Shown here in pieces: positions 46,888 to 55,520 of a stretch of DNA of 64,000 nt (its first letter is position 1; each line of letters opens with the position of its first letter). The stretch is from contig NZ_CP031704.1 in NCBI RefSeq assembly GCF_003428335.1, positions 3,782,001 through 3,846,000 of the forward strand, read 5' to 3'. Source of the DNA: Solimonas sp. K1W22B-7. Its GTDB lineage: Bacteria; Pseudomonadota; Gammaproteobacteria; Nevskiales; Nevskiaceae. The position numbers and the translations under genes are program-made. The notes under the pieces were generated by a model. That model saw only the letters and a list, made by a program, of their open reading frames with translations. It made no database searches and was not told the origin of the DNA.

Positions 46888-48054
46888 TTAGCGGTGCACC
46901 AGCTGCGATTTTTCTTCTTCCTTCATGCCCATCTTGCGCACCATGTCGTCATCCATCAGGTTCTGGCGTGCACGACGGGACTCGAGCTTGACGCGCAGGC
47001 GCAGCTCGTTCTGCGAGTCGGCGTTGCGGACCGCCTCGTCGTAGCTGATGACGCCGTCCTCGAACAGCTCGAACAGGTACTGGTCGAAGGTGATCATGCC
47101 CTGCTCGTTGGAGCGGCCCATGACTTCCTTGATGCCGACCACGTCGCCCTTGAAGATCATGTCGGCGACCAGCGGCGAATTGATCATGATTTCCATGGCC
47201 GCGGCACGGCCGCCGCCGTCCTTGCGCACCAGGCGCTGGGAAATGATCGCCTTGAGGTTCAGCGACAGGTCCATCAGCAGCTGCTCGCGCTTCTCCTCGG
47301 GGAAGAAGTTGATGATGCGGTCCAGCGCCTGGTTGGCGCTGTTGGCGTGCAGCGTGGACAGCACGAGGTGACCGGTTTCGGCGAAGTTGACCGCGTACTC
47401 CATGGTCTCGCGGGTACGGATTTCGCCGATCTGGATGACGTCGGGCGCCTGGCGCAGGGTGTTCTTCAGGGCGTTTTCCCAGGAGAAGGTATCCTGGCCG
47501 ACTTCGCGCTGGGTCACCATGCAGCCGTTGTGCGGATGCACGTACTCGATCGGGTCCTCGATCGTGATGATGTGGCCGCGCGAATTGGCGTTGCGGTGGC
47601 CCACCATCGCCGCCAGCGAGGTCGACTTGCCCGAACCCGTGGCGCCGACCATCAGCACCAGGCCGCGCTTTTCCATGCAGACCTTCTTGAGCTGCTCGGG
47701 CAGGCCCAGCTGCTCGAAGGTGGGGATCGTGGTGTTGATGGTACGCATCACGCCGCCGACACGGCCCTGCTGCACGAAGGCGTTGACGCGGAAGCGGCCG
47801 ATACCCGGCGGGCTGATCGCGAAGTTGCACTCGTTGCTGGCTTCGAACTCCTTGATGTTCCGGTCGTTCATCAGCGAACGCATGATGATGGCCGCCTGCT
47901 CGGGCTGCAGCGGCTTGTCCATCACCGGCGTCATCTGGCCGTCGAGCTTGATCGCCGGCGGGAAGCCGGAGGAGATGAACAGATCGGATGCACCCTTCTG
48001 CTTCATCAGGGTCAGCAACTGCTGTACGAGTTTGATTGCCTGGTCGCGTTCCAT
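46888..48054 (-). CDS. pilU: Twitching motility ATPase PilU
   Basis: 388 residues, with Walker A GATGSGKSTSLAAM, Asp box TIEDPIEYVHPH, Walker B VIQIGEIRTRETME and His box TLHANSANQAL. The C-terminal ~40 residues with ESRRARQNL match PilU of Pseudomonas as I know it. PilU is an accessory retraction motor that needs PilT. It is second in the pilT-pilU-third paralogue array, 32 bases after pilT. Confidence 0.92.
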   Translation of the reverse strand: MERDQAIKLVQQLLTLMKQKGASDLFISSGFPPAIKLDGQMTPVMDKPLQPEQAAIIMRSLMNDRNIKEFEASNECNFAISPPGIGRFRVNAFVQQGRVGGVMRTINTTIPTFEQLGLPEQLKKVCMEKRGLVLMVGATGSGKSTSLAAMVGHRNANSRGHIITIEDPIEYVHPHNGCMVTQREVGQDTFSWENALKNTLRQAPDVIQIGEIRTRETMEYAVNFAETGHLVLSTLHANSANQALDRIINFFPEEKREQLLMDLSLNLKAIISQRLVRKDGGGRAAAMEIMINSPLVADMIFKGDVVGIKEVMGRSNEQGMITFDQYLFELFEDGVISYDEAVRNADSQNELRLRVKLESRRARQNLMDDDMVRKMGMKEEEKSQLVHR

Positions 48055-48086
48055 CGCCGGCCTCCTGGGTCTGTCGACCCTGTTCT

Positions 48087-49130
48087 TTAATTGACGGTGA
48101 AGTTACGCGGATCGGCGGACTTGATGCGTGCTTCTTCCAGCCCGACGATACCTCTCTTGACCATGTCCTTGAGGCACTGGTCCAGTGTCTGCATGCCCTC
48201 TTTCTGGCCGGTCTGGATGGCCGAGTACATCTGCGCGATCTTGGCCTCGCGGATCAGGTTGCGGATGGCCGGGTTGCCGATCATGATCTCGTGCGCCGCG
48301 ACACGGCCGCCGCCCTTCTTCTTGAGCAGGGTCTGCGAGATCACCGCACGCAGCGATTCGGACAGCATCGCGCGCACCATTTCCTTTTCCGCCGCCGGGA
48401 ACACGTCGATGATACGGTCGATGGTCTTGGCCGCCGACGAGGTATGCAGGGTACCGAACACCAGGTGTCCGGTTTCCGCGGCGGTCAGCGCCAGGCGGAT
48501 CGTTTCCAGGTCGCGCATTTCGCCGACCAGGATGACGTCGGGGTCTTCACGCAAGGCCGAGCGCAGCGACTCGTTGAAGCCCAGCGTGTCGCGGTGCACT
48601 TCGCGCTGGTTGATCAGGCACTTCTTCGACTGGTGCACGAATTCGATCGGATCCTCGATGGTGAGGATGTGACCGTACTCGTTCTCGTTGATGTGGTTGA
48701 CGATGCCGGCCAGGGTCGTGGACTTGCCCGAGCCGGTCGGGCCGGTGACCAGCACCACGCCGCGCGGATACTCGGCGATGTCCTTGAAGATGGACGGGCA
48801 CTTGAGCTCCTCCAGCGACAGGATCTTGGAGGGAATGGTACGGAACACGGCGCCCGAGCCGCGCGCATGGGTGAAGGCGTTGACGCGGAAGCGCGCCAGG
48901 CCGGGGATTTCGAACGAGAAGTCGGTTTCGAGGAATTCGTCCCAGGCCTTGCGCTGCTTGTCGTTCATGATGTCGTACACCATGTCGTGGACCTGTTTGT
49001 GGTCCAGCGGCGGCAGGTTGATGCGCTTGACGTCGCCGTCGACCCGGATCATCGGCTCGACGCCAGCGGAAAGGTGCAGGTCTGACGCGCCCTGTTTGAC
49101 GCTGAAAGTCAGCAACTGCGCGATATCCAT
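48087..49130 (-). CDS. pilT: Type IV pilus retraction ATPase PilT
   Basis: 347 residues. GPTGSGKST, TIEDPIEFVHQ, VILVGEMRDLETIR (with the AIRNLIRE segment near the C-terminus, a PilT mark) and TLHTSSAAKTIDR are all present. It depolymerises the pilus, driving twitching motility and DNA uptake. It is first in the array and divergent from yggS across 69 bases. Confidence 0.96.
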   Translation of the reverse strand: MDIAQLLTFSVKQGASDLHLSAGVEPMIRVDGDVKRINLPPLDHKQVHDMVYDIMNDKQRKAWDEFLETDFSFEIPGLARFRVNAFTHARGSGAVFRTIPSKILSLEELKCPSIFKDIAEYPRGVVLVTGPTGSGKSTTLAGIVNHINENEYGHILTIEDPIEFVHQSKKCLINQREVHRDTLGFNESLRSALREDPDVILVGEMRDLETIRLALTAAETGHLVFGTLHTSSAAKTIDRIIDVFPAAEKEMVRAMLSESLRAVISQTLLKKKGGGRVAAHEIMIGNPAIRNLIREAKIAQMYSAIQTGQKEGMQTLDQCLKDMVKRGIVGLEEARIKSADPRNFTVN

Positions 49131-49199
49131 TCGGTAGCTCCCCAGCTATGCTCTTCCAATAATCCCGTGACGTTATAGGCATTTACGCGCGCAGGCAAC

Positions 49200-49886
49200 A
49201 TGGCGAACATTCCCTACAACCTGGCCCGCGTCCAGGCGCGCATCGAAGCTGCCTGCAAGGCCGCCGGACGGCCCGAAAACGCCGCCAGACTGCTGGCGGT
49301 TTCCAAGACCTTCGACGCAGAGGCGGTGCGCGTGGCGCATGCCGCCGGACAGTTCGGCTTCGGCGAAAACTACCTGCAGGAGGCACTCGACAAGCAGGCC
49401 GCGCTGGCGGACCTGCCGCTGGAGTGGCATTTCATCGGCCCGGTGCAATCCAACAAGACCCGCAGCCTGGCCGAACGCTTCGACTGGGTACACGGGGTGG
49501 AGCGCCTGAAGATCGCCCAGCGCCTGTCGGACCAGCGCCCGGAGGGCCGGGCGCCGCTGAACGTCTGTGTCCAGGTCAACGTCTCGGGTGAGGCCAGCAA
49601 GTCCGGCTGCGCACCCGCCGAGGTCCTGGAACTCTGCGCCACCGTGGCGCGGTTGCCGCGCCTGCGGTTGCGCGGCCTGATGGCGATCCCGGCGCCGGCC
49701 GTGGCAGCCACCGACCGGCGCGCGCCGTTCCGGCAGCTGCGGGAACTGTTCGGGGAGCTGCGCCGGGCCGGGCTGGAAGTCGATACAATTTCGGCCGGCA
49801 TGTCGGACGATCTCGAGGACGCCATCGCCGAGGGCGCCACGATCGTGCGCGTCGGAACATCCATATTCGGAAAGAGAACCCCATGA
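49200..49886 (+). CDS. yggS: PLP-homeostasis protein YggS (PROSC family)
   Basis: 228 residues. The PLP-lysine lies in [33 protein letters not shown] and LMAIPAP are the other hallmarks, and [20 protein letters not shown] binds phosphate. It has no known enzyme activity and buffers free pyridoxal phosphate. It is divergent from pilT, a conserved neighbour pair, and overlaps rpiA by four bases. Confidence 0.95.
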   Translation: MANIPYNLARVQARIEAACKAAGRPENAARLLAVSKTFDAEAVRVAHAAGQFGFGENYLQEALDKQAALADLPLEWHFIGPVQSNKTRSLAERFDWVHGVERLKIAQRLSDQRPEGRAPLNVCVQVNVSGEASKSGCAPAEVLELCATVARLPRLRLRGLMAIPAPAVAATDRRAPFRQLRELFGELRRAGLEVDTISAGMSDDLEDAIAEGATIVRVGTSIFGKRTP

Positions 49887-50545
49887 CCCAGGATGAAGCC
49901 AAGAAAGCGGCGGCTGAAGCCGCGCTCAAGTACGTCGTTCCCGGCGAGGTGCTGGGCGTCGGTACCGGCTCCACGGTGAACTACTTCATCGACGCGCTGG
50001 CGAAGATCCGCGACGACATCCCCGGCGCGGTGTCCTCGTCCAACGCCTCCACCGAGCGCCTGAAGAAGCTCGGCATCCCGGTGCTGGACCTGAACAAGAC
50101 CGGTACGCTGTCGATCTACGTCGACGGCGCCGACGAGGCCAACAAGCACCTGCAGCTGATCAAGGGCGGCGGCGCGGCGCTGACGCGCGAGAAGATCGTG
50201 GCCGGCGCCTCGCGCAAGTTCATCTGCATCGCCGACGAATCCAAGCTGGTGCCGGTGCTGGGCAAGTTCCCGCTGCCGGTGGAAGTGATCCCGATGGCGC
50301 AGAGCTACGTCGCCCGCGAGATGGTGAAGCTCGGCGGCCAGCCTTACCTGCGCGATGGCGTGGTGACCGACAACGGCAACGTCATCATCGACGTGCGCGG
50401 CCTGGAGATACTCGACCCGGTGAAGCTGGAGGCACAGATCAACCAGATCGCCGGCGTGGTCACCGTCGGCCTGTTTGCCCATCGCCCGGCCGACGTGCTG
50501 CTGCTGGGCACGCCGGCAGGCGTGCGCGAGATCAAGCCCGGCTGA
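49883..50545 (+). CDS. rpiA: Ribose-5-phosphate isomerase A
   Basis: 220 residues. [38 protein letters not shown] and the catalytic Glu in that loop are complete. It interconverts ribose-5-phosphate and ribulose-5-phosphate. The start overlaps the yggS stop (ATGA). A three-unit palindromic repeat begins 26 bases after its stop. Confidence 0.96.
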   Translation: MTQDEAKKAAAEAALKYVVPGEVLGVGTGSTVNYFIDALAKIRDDIPGAVSSSNASTERLKKLGIPVLDLNKTGTLSIYVDGADEANKHLQLIKGGGAALTREKIVAGASRKFICIADESKLVPVLGKFPLPVEVIPMAQSYVAREMVKLGGQPYLRDGVVTDNGNVIIDVRGLEILDPVKLEAQINQIAGVVTVGLFAHRPADVLLLGTPAGVREIKPG

Positions 50546-50570
50546 AACGGCAGCCAAGCCAACAGCGTTC

Positions 50571-50633
50571 AGTCCGCGAATGAACGCAAATGAACGCGAA
50601 TACAGGGCGTTCCATTTGCGTTCATTCGCGGAC
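50571..50633. repeat. Palindromic repeat, AACGCAAATG family, copy 3
   Basis: Left arm 50571-50601 has three units; the right arm 50614-50633 has only two, so one unit is missing or lost. It lies between the convergent rpiA and RRM genes. Confidence 0.88.
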
Positions 50634-50646
50634 CGCGTCCTCGCTT

Positions 50647-50919
50647 CTAGCGGCGGCGCGGACCGCCACGCTTGTCGTCGCGCGGCTGTTCTTCGTTGAC
50701 CTTGAGCGGCTTGCCGCGCAGTTCCTTGCCGTTGAGGCCGGCGATCGCGGCGCGGGCCTCGTGGCCCTCCATCTCGACAAAGCCGAAGCCCTTGCACTGG
50801 CCGCTGAACACGTCCTGCATGAGCTTGATCGAACGCACGCGCCCGAAGCCGGCAAACAGCGCGGACAGTTCCGCCTCGGTGGTGTCGCTGGGCAGGTTGC
50901 CGGCGAAGATGCGCTTCAT
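50647..50919 (-). CDS. RRM RNA-binding protein
   Basis: 90 residues. RNP2 is IFAGNLP and RNP1 is CKGFGFVEM; the C-terminus is Arg/Gly-rich and basic (KRGGPRRR). Small RRM proteins of this type bind single-stranded RNA and are often cold-induced. It follows the RhlE helicase gene by 68 bases on the same strand, so it may share its transcript. The start at 50919 begins MKRIFAGNLP, the normal RRM opening. Confidence 0.92.
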   Translation of the reverse strand: MKRIFAGNLPSDTTEAELSALFAGFGRVRSIKLMQDVFSGQCKGFGFVEMEGHEARAAIAGLNGKELRGKPLKVNEEQPRDDKRGGPRRR

Positions 50920-50987
50920 ATCAGTACTCCAAATGTGAATCATGACCCGCAGGCACCTGCCCGCGGGGTATCTCTATTCTCTGCGGC

Positions 50988-52325
50988 TCAATGAACCTTG
51001 CGGCTCTTGCCGGCCAGATGCTCGGCGGTCTTGTGCGGCGAGCCGGTGGTGCTCCAGGACTTGCGGCCACCCGGCCCTGCCTGCTGCGGACGCTTCTCCG
51101 AACCCTTGTCGCGACCGCGCACGGTGGCCTGGCGGCGCTGGCCCTGGGGCGGACGCGGCGGACGCGGCGGCTCCGGGGCCTGCGGGCGCGGCGTGTAGCC
51201 TTCGACCGTCATCACCTGCACAGGTTTCTTCAGCAGGCGCTCGATGTCCTTGAGTTCGCCGCGCTCGTCGGGCGACACCAGCGAAATCGCCTCGCCCTCG
51301 GCACCGGCACGGCCGGTGCGGCCGATGCGGTGCACATAGTCCTCAGGCACGTTCGGCAGCTCGAAGTTCACTACGTGCGGCAGCTGGTCGATATCCAGGC
51401 CGCGCGCAGCGATATCGGTCGCCACCAGCACGCGCACCGCGCCGGCCTTGAAGTCGGCCAGCGCCTTGGTACGGGCGTTCTGGCTCTTGTTGCCGTGCAG
51501 GGCGGCGGTGGTGATCTCCCACTTCGCCAGCTTCTCGGCGAGGCGGTTGGCAGCGTGCTTGGTGCGGGTGAACACCAGGGTCTGGCGCCAGTTGCCGCTG
51601 CTGATCATGTAGGCCAGCAGGTCGGCCTTCTGCGCCTTGTCGGTGTGCACCACGCGCTGGGTGACGCTCTCGGCCGCGGAATTGCGCGGCGCGATGTCGA
51701 TGGTCGCCGGGTTGCGCAGCAGGCCCTCGGCCAGTCCACGGATTTCCTTGGAGAAAGTCGCCGAGAACATGAGGCTCTGGCGCTCCTTGGGAATCAGCGC
51801 GATGACGCGCTTGATGTCGTGGATGAAGCCCATGTCGAGCATGCGGTCGGCCTCGTCCAGCACCAGCGTTTCGACCTTGCCCAGGTGCACGGCGCGCTGG
51901 CCGGCCAGGTCCAGCAGGCGTCCCGGGGTCGCCACCAGGATGTCGCAGCCGCGCTTGAGGTTGTCGATCTGCGGGTTGATGTTGACGCCGCCCACCACCA
52001 TCACCGTGCGCAGGTGACGCAGCTGCTTGCCGTAGGTGCGCACGCTCTCGGCCACCTGGGCGGCCAGTTCGCGGGTGGGCACCAGCACCAGCACGCGCAC
52101 GCGGTGCGTGCCGTTGGGGTCCGGCGGGGTCAGGCCGAGCTTGTGCAGCAGCGGCAGGGTGAAAGCGGCAGTCTTGCCGGTGCCGGTCTGGGCAGCGGCC
52201 AGCAGGTCGCGGCCGGACAGCACCACGGGAATGGCCTGGGCCTGGATCGGCGTCGGCTCGGAATAGCCTTCCTGGGCAACGGCCTGCAGCAGGCCTTCGG
52301 AAAGGCCCAACTTGGAAAACGACAT
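50988..52325 (-). CDS. rhlE: DEAD-box RNA helicase, RhlE type
   Basis: 445 residues. Motifs: Q motif [20 protein letters not shown], Ia [49 protein letters not shown]. The C-terminal 75 residues are an Arg/Pro/Gly-rich basic tail. It unwinds RNA in decay or ribosome assembly. The start at 52325 has AGGAGGTT five bases upstream. The longer frame is rejected because that site decides the start. Confidence 0.94.
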   Translation of the reverse strand: MSFSKLGLSEGLLQAVAQEGYSEPTPIQAQAIPVVLSGRDLLAAAQTGTGKTAAFTLPLLHKLGLTPPDPNGTHRVRVLVLVPTRELAAQVAESVRTYGKQLRHLRTVMVVGGVNINPQIDNLKRGCDILVATPGRLLDLAGQRAVHLGKVETLVLDEADRMLDMGFIHDIKRVIALIPKERQSLMFSATFSKEIRGLAEGLLRNPATIDIAPRNSAAESVTQRVVHTDKAQKADLLAYMISSGNWRQTLVFTRTKHAANRLAEKLAKWEITTAALHGNKSQNARTKALADFKAGAVRVLVATDIAARGLDIDQLPHVVNFELPNVPEDYVHRIGRTGRAGAEGEAISLVSPDERGELKDIERLLKKPVQVMTVEGYTPRPQAPEPPRPPRPPQGQRRQATVRGRDKGSEKRPQQAGPGGRKSWSTTGSPHKTAEHLAGKSRKVH

Positions 52326-52464
52326 GTAATAACCTCCTGAACGCGCCTGCTGCGGGATGTTTATCCGAGCCGGTTCAGGCTGCTGGGAATCAAAGGATCC
52401 GGGGAGGGCAGGCGGAAGACGCCGGCCCATGGTGCCAACCGGGGGCACCTCGCGAACGGCGCGC

Positions 52465-52494
52465 AGTATACAAGCGCTCTCCCGGATCACCTAA
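52465..52494 (-). promoter_or_regulatory. Candidate promoter of the helicase gene
   Basis: TTAGGT and TATACT with an 18-base spacer on the minus strand, giving a leader of ~130 bases, long enough for the cold or autoregulated control known in DEAD-box genes. Confidence 0.45.
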
Positions 52495-52553
52495 TCCGGC
52501 AGGCTGCGTCGTATGATCGCAGCCAGAATCCCCCCACCTCAACGGAGAATCCG

Positions 52554-53042
52554 ATGCGTCTTGCCTGTATCGCCGCCGTACTGACCGCCGCCGTCGCCCT
52601 GCCCGCCCAGGCCGACACCTGGAAAGACCTCAAGGGCATGGCCAAGCAGCAGGCCAGCCAGAAGGCCGAGGAGCAGCTGGGCCTGCCGCAGGCCGCCCCG
52701 GCCGGCGCCTCGGTCTACTTCATCGAACCCAAGGACGGCGCCACCGTGAAGGGCCCGGTCAAGGTCGTGTTCGGCCTGGCCGGCATGGGTATCGCGCCGG
52801 CGGGCGTCAACCAGGCCAACACCGGCCACCACCACCTGCTGATCGACGACCCGGCCGTGGACCTGACCAAGCCCCTGCCCGCCACCGACCAGGTCAAGCA
52901 CTTCGGCGGCGGCCAGACCGAGACCACGCTGGATCTCAAGCCCGGCAAGCACACCCTGCAACTGGTGCTGGGCGACTGGAAGCACCAGCCGCAGAATCCC
53001 ACGCTGGCCTCGCCGAAGATCACCATCACCGTCACCAAGTAA
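52554..53042 (+). CDS. DUF4399-domain secreted protein
   Basis: 162 residues. A signal peptide ends AQA. The domain shows GHHHLLIDDPA and PATDQVKHFGGGQTE, and ends in a strand ITITVTK. These DUF4399 proteins are small periplasmic or secreted; the HHH run may bind metal. GGAG lies 7 bases before the start. It is divergent from the helicase gene. The IS element starts 6 bases after its stop and cuts it off from the terminator that follows the element. Confidence 0.85.
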   Translation: MRLACIAAVLTAAVALPAQADTWKDLKGMAKQQASQKAEEQLGLPQAAPAGASVYFIEPKDGATVKGPVKVVFGLAGMGIAPAGVNQANTGHHHLLIDDPAVDLTKPLPATDQVKHFGGGQTETTLDLKPGKHTLQLVLGDWKHQPQNPTLASPKITITVTK

Positions 53043-53044
53043 GC

Positions 53045-53047
53045 GCG
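53045..53047 (+). repeat. Target-site duplication, left (GCG)
   Basis: GCG precedes the left inverted repeat and GCG follows the right one (54369-54371), the 3-base duplication expected for an IS3-family element. Confidence 0.7.
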
Positions 53048-53095
53048 TGACCCGTCCTGAAATAGGTTGACACCTATACGGGGTAAAACTGGTCG

Positions 53096-53932
53096 CTAAA
53101 GTATGCTGGATACAGACGCCCGATGGACTTCATCGGGCGTTTTGTATTTCAGGGCCAGGTGTGGCCGTTCATGGTTGTAGGTGTGGATGGACTGCCGGAC
53201 CATCTGTTCGGCCTGCTCAAGGTTGGCGGGTCGCTGGAGCAGGAATTCGTTCTTCAGGATGCCGTTGACGCGCTCTGCCAGGGCGTTCTGGTAGCAGTCG
53301 TAGCCGTCGGTCATCGAGCAGGTCAGGCCGTGTCGTTGGTGGATCTGCTGGTAGACGTTCGAGCAGTACTGGATGCCCCGGTCGGAGTGGTGGATCAGCC
53401 GCTGAGCCGTCTGCCGGGTCTTGAGCGCCATCTTCAGGGCCTCACTGACCTGCTCGGTCTGCAGGCTGTCGTGGACGTGATAGCCGACGATCTTGCGGGA
53501 GTAGGCATCGGTGACCAGGCTCAGGTAGACGCATTTCTCCCGCGTCGGCAGATAAGTGATGTCGGCGACCCAGACCTGCTCGCCGGTCGCGGGCTGGATG
53601 CCGCTTCCCGGCTTGAGCAGGTTCGGATGCTTGCGGAAGCGATGATGGCTGTCGGTGGTCTTGTGGTACGCCCGGCGGCTGGGGACCAGCATCCGGGCGT
53701 TGCGCAGAATACCGAACAGGGTATCTCGCCCCACGTGGATGCCGTCGGGCCGCTGCAGCAGGTGCTGCAGCTTGCGGGTGCCCACGCGCGGCTGGCGCAG
53801 GCGAATCTGCTCCACGCGCCGGATCACCTCGGAACAGGTCTGTGCACGCTCGCGCGCGCACTCCAGCCGCTGGTAGTACGCCTGCCGGCTGATGCCCATG
53901 TAGCGGCAAGCCCTCTTAACGCTCAAGCCCAT
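53096..53932 (-). CDS. IS3-family transposase OrfB
   Basis: 278 residues. DDE catalytic triad: WVADITYL (D), HHSDRGIQY (D) and LAERVNGILKNE (E), typical of the rve integrase core of IS3 transposases. An N-terminal helical region precedes it (KRACRYMGISRQAYY). It is meant to be made mainly as an OrfAB fusion by a -1 frameshift. No stop or damage is seen. Confidence 0.93.
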   Translation of the reverse strand: MGLSVKRACRYMGISRQAYYQRLECARERAQTCSEVIRRVEQIRLRQPRVGTRKLQHLLQRPDGIHVGRDTLFGILRNARMLVPSRRAYHKTTDSHHRFRKHPNLLKPGSGIQPATGEQVWVADITYLPTREKCVYLSLVTDAYSRKIVGYHVHDSLQTEQVSEALKMALKTRQTAQRLIHHSDRGIQYCSNVYQQIHQRHGLTCSMTDGYDCYQNALAERVNGILKNEFLLQRPANLEQAEQMVRQSIHTYNHERPHLALKYKTPDEVHRASVSSIL

Positions 53933-54315
53933 TACGAGCTTTTGCGCGAGGACTTGCCCACAGGCTTTTTTACCACCACTCCGTAGTCCTTCTTCAGGAC
54001 ATCCACCACCGCCTCGAAAAACTGGGCCTTCTCCTTGGCCTCCCGCAACTCGACCTCCAGCTGCTTGATCCGCTGCTCGGGCGTCAGTGGCTTCTTTTCA
54101 CTCATCATCGGCTTCCCTTGAGGAGCCCATGATGCCCGCCCCGCTACAGGCCGGCCATATCGCCGAACCCAGTGCAGAACCGTCGAGCTGCCCTGGATGC
54201 CGTAGCGCTCCTGGGCCTGCCTACAACTCATCTCACCTTTCTCAACCTGATCCACAACCGCCAACTTAAAGGCCATCGTGTAATCGCGCTGTGTCCTCTT
54301 AGCCCTTGATTCCAT
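53932..54315 (-). CDS. IS3-family transposase OrfA
   Basis: 127 residues. An HTH (FKLAVVDQVEKGEMSCRQAQERYGI) precedes a leucine-zipper-like coiled coil (EQRIKQLEVELREAKEKAQF). It binds the terminal repeats. At 53965-53971 the codons read A_AAA_AAG, a canonical -1 slippery heptamer in phase, just before its stop. Confidence 0.92.
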   Translation of the reverse strand: MESRAKRTQRDYTMAFKLAVVDQVEKGEMSCRQAQERYGIQGSSTVLHWVRRYGRPVAGRASWAPQGKPMMSEKKPLTPEQRIKQLEVELREAKEKAQFFEAVVDVLKKDYGVVVKKPVGKSSRKSS

Positions 54316-54374
54316 TTGACTCTCCTTCTCGGCTTCGAAAAGGTGTCAACCCAGGGCAGGACGGGTCAGCGGCG

Positions 54375-54410
54375 AAAAAAAAGGGCGGCCCGAGGGCCGC
54401 CCTTTTCGTT
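54375..54410. terminator. Bidirectional terminator after the outer-membrane protein gene
   Basis: AAGGGCGGCCC/GGGCCGCCCTT with a two-base loop; TTTTCGTT follows on the plus side and TTTTTTTT on the minus side. It lies 18 bases beyond the stop of the minus-strand outer-membrane gene. The IS sits between it and the plus-strand DUF4399 gene. Confidence 0.85.
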
Positions 54411-54428
54411 GCTCCAGGGTCCGCGTCT

Positions 54429-55316
54429 TCAGATCTTGAAGTCGAGGCGCACGCCGAAGTGATAGCCGTAGACGCGGGAATCGCGGTCGGCGCGGTAGAC
54501 CAGGCCACCGCCGCCCAGGCGGATGTCCGGGATCCAGTCGGAGTTCAGCGTGATCGGCACTTCCACGTTGAGGCCGTAGGACACGCCGTCGAAGGTCTCG
54601 CTGGCAGCGCCGCGCTCGGCCTTCATCGAGGAGTAGCCGATGGGCACCGAGATCTCGACCAGCTCGAACAGCGAGCCGGTGGGCACCACGAAGATGCCGT
54701 AGTACTCGCCGACCTCGAACTTCTCGGCGCCGTCGTCCTTGTCGTCGGCCACGCCGTAGTGCAGCTCGATGCCCACGGCGTCGAGCAGGCGCGTGCCGGC
54801 ACGGATGCGGTACATGCTGGATTCCAGCTCGTCGCCGCCGAAGGCGGTGACCAGGGCATCGTCGGACAGGGCCAGGGTGACCTCGGCCTTGTCGACGCCG
54901 ATGTAGAAGTGGAACGGTTCGCCGGAGTCGGCGCTCTCGCTGGCGCTGTCCTCGGCCGGGGCTTCCTCGGCGGCGGCTTCGGCCGGGGCTTCCTCAACCG
55001 GTGCAGCCTCTGCGCTCAGGTCGGCAGCAGCGGCATCCGCGGGAGCGGCTTCGGCGGCGACATCGGCAGGAGCAGCCTCGGCGCCGGCATCGGCAGCGGC
55101 GGCATCGGCAGGAGCGGCTTCAGCAGCGGCGGCATCGGCCGGCGCAGCCTCGGCGCCTGCCGCATCGGCGGCGCTGACGTCAGCCGGCGCGCTGGCATCC
55201 GCCGGCGCCACTTCAGCAGACTCCGGACTGGCAGCAGTGGCTTCTTCCTGCGCCATGACCGGCAGCGCGATCAGCATGCCCATCAATACCGCAGCGGCAC
55301 TTGCGGACCTTTTCAT
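54429..55316 (-). CDS. Outer-membrane beta-barrel protein with N-terminal Ala-rich repeats
   Basis: 295 residues. A signal peptide (ends PVMAQ) is followed by ~115 residues of Ala/Glu/Pro/Asp repeats (units like EAAPADAAA), then a ~160-residue domain of alternating strands starting FHFYIGVDKAEVTLAL and ending in YGYHFGVRLDFKI, the aromatic-ended strand of an OMP. I do not recognise the family. The repeat part could span the periplasm or bind peptidoglycan, like other acidic Ala/Pro tethers. The start at 55316 has AGAGGGGGAGAT just upstream. No partner gene is seen. Confidence 0.75.
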   Translation of the reverse strand: MKRSASAAAVLMGMLIALPVMAQEEATAASPESAEVAPADASAPADVSAADAAGAEAAPADAAAAEAAPADAAAADAGAEAAPADVAAEAAPADAAAADLSAEAAPVEEAPAEAAAEEAPAEDSASESADSGEPFHFYIGVDKAEVTLALSDDALVTAFGGDELESSMYRIRAGTRLLDAVGIELHYGVADDKDDGAEKFEVGEYYGIFVVPTGSLFELVEISVPIGYSSMKAERGAASETFDGVSYGLNVEVPITLNSDWIPDIRLGGGGLVYRADRDSRVYGYHFGVRLDFKI

Positions 55317-55520
55317 ATCTCCCCCTCTGGATTTAAATGCTTTTATCAGCTGCGCCGAATGTTCCCGCATTTTCCTTTGCAAATCCAGCGATTGATGGGG
55401 GTCATGCAGACGGACGATGCGGCGCCCTCGGCGCTTCGGGCAGGCCGCCGGAACCGGCGGCGCGGACCGCCGGCCGGCGCGGGAGTCGACGTTTGCCCGC
55501 CGCGGCCCTACATTGTCGCA

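Larger units (their letters stand above)
53048..54368 (-). mobile_element. Complete IS3-family insertion sequence
   Basis: 1321 bases. The 27-base terminal inverted repeats, left 53048-53074 and right 54342-54368, start TGACCCGTCCTG and end GGTTGACACC; they differ at four central positions. Two overlapping frames encode OrfA and OrfB with a frameshift site between them. The flanking GCG duplication and intact motifs suggest recent insertion and a still active element. Confidence 0.93.

Noticed and set aside
53096-54315. A wider mobile island around the IS element
   Set aside because: The IS has its own target duplication and neighbours are ordinary chromosomal genes; no integrase or att site was seen.
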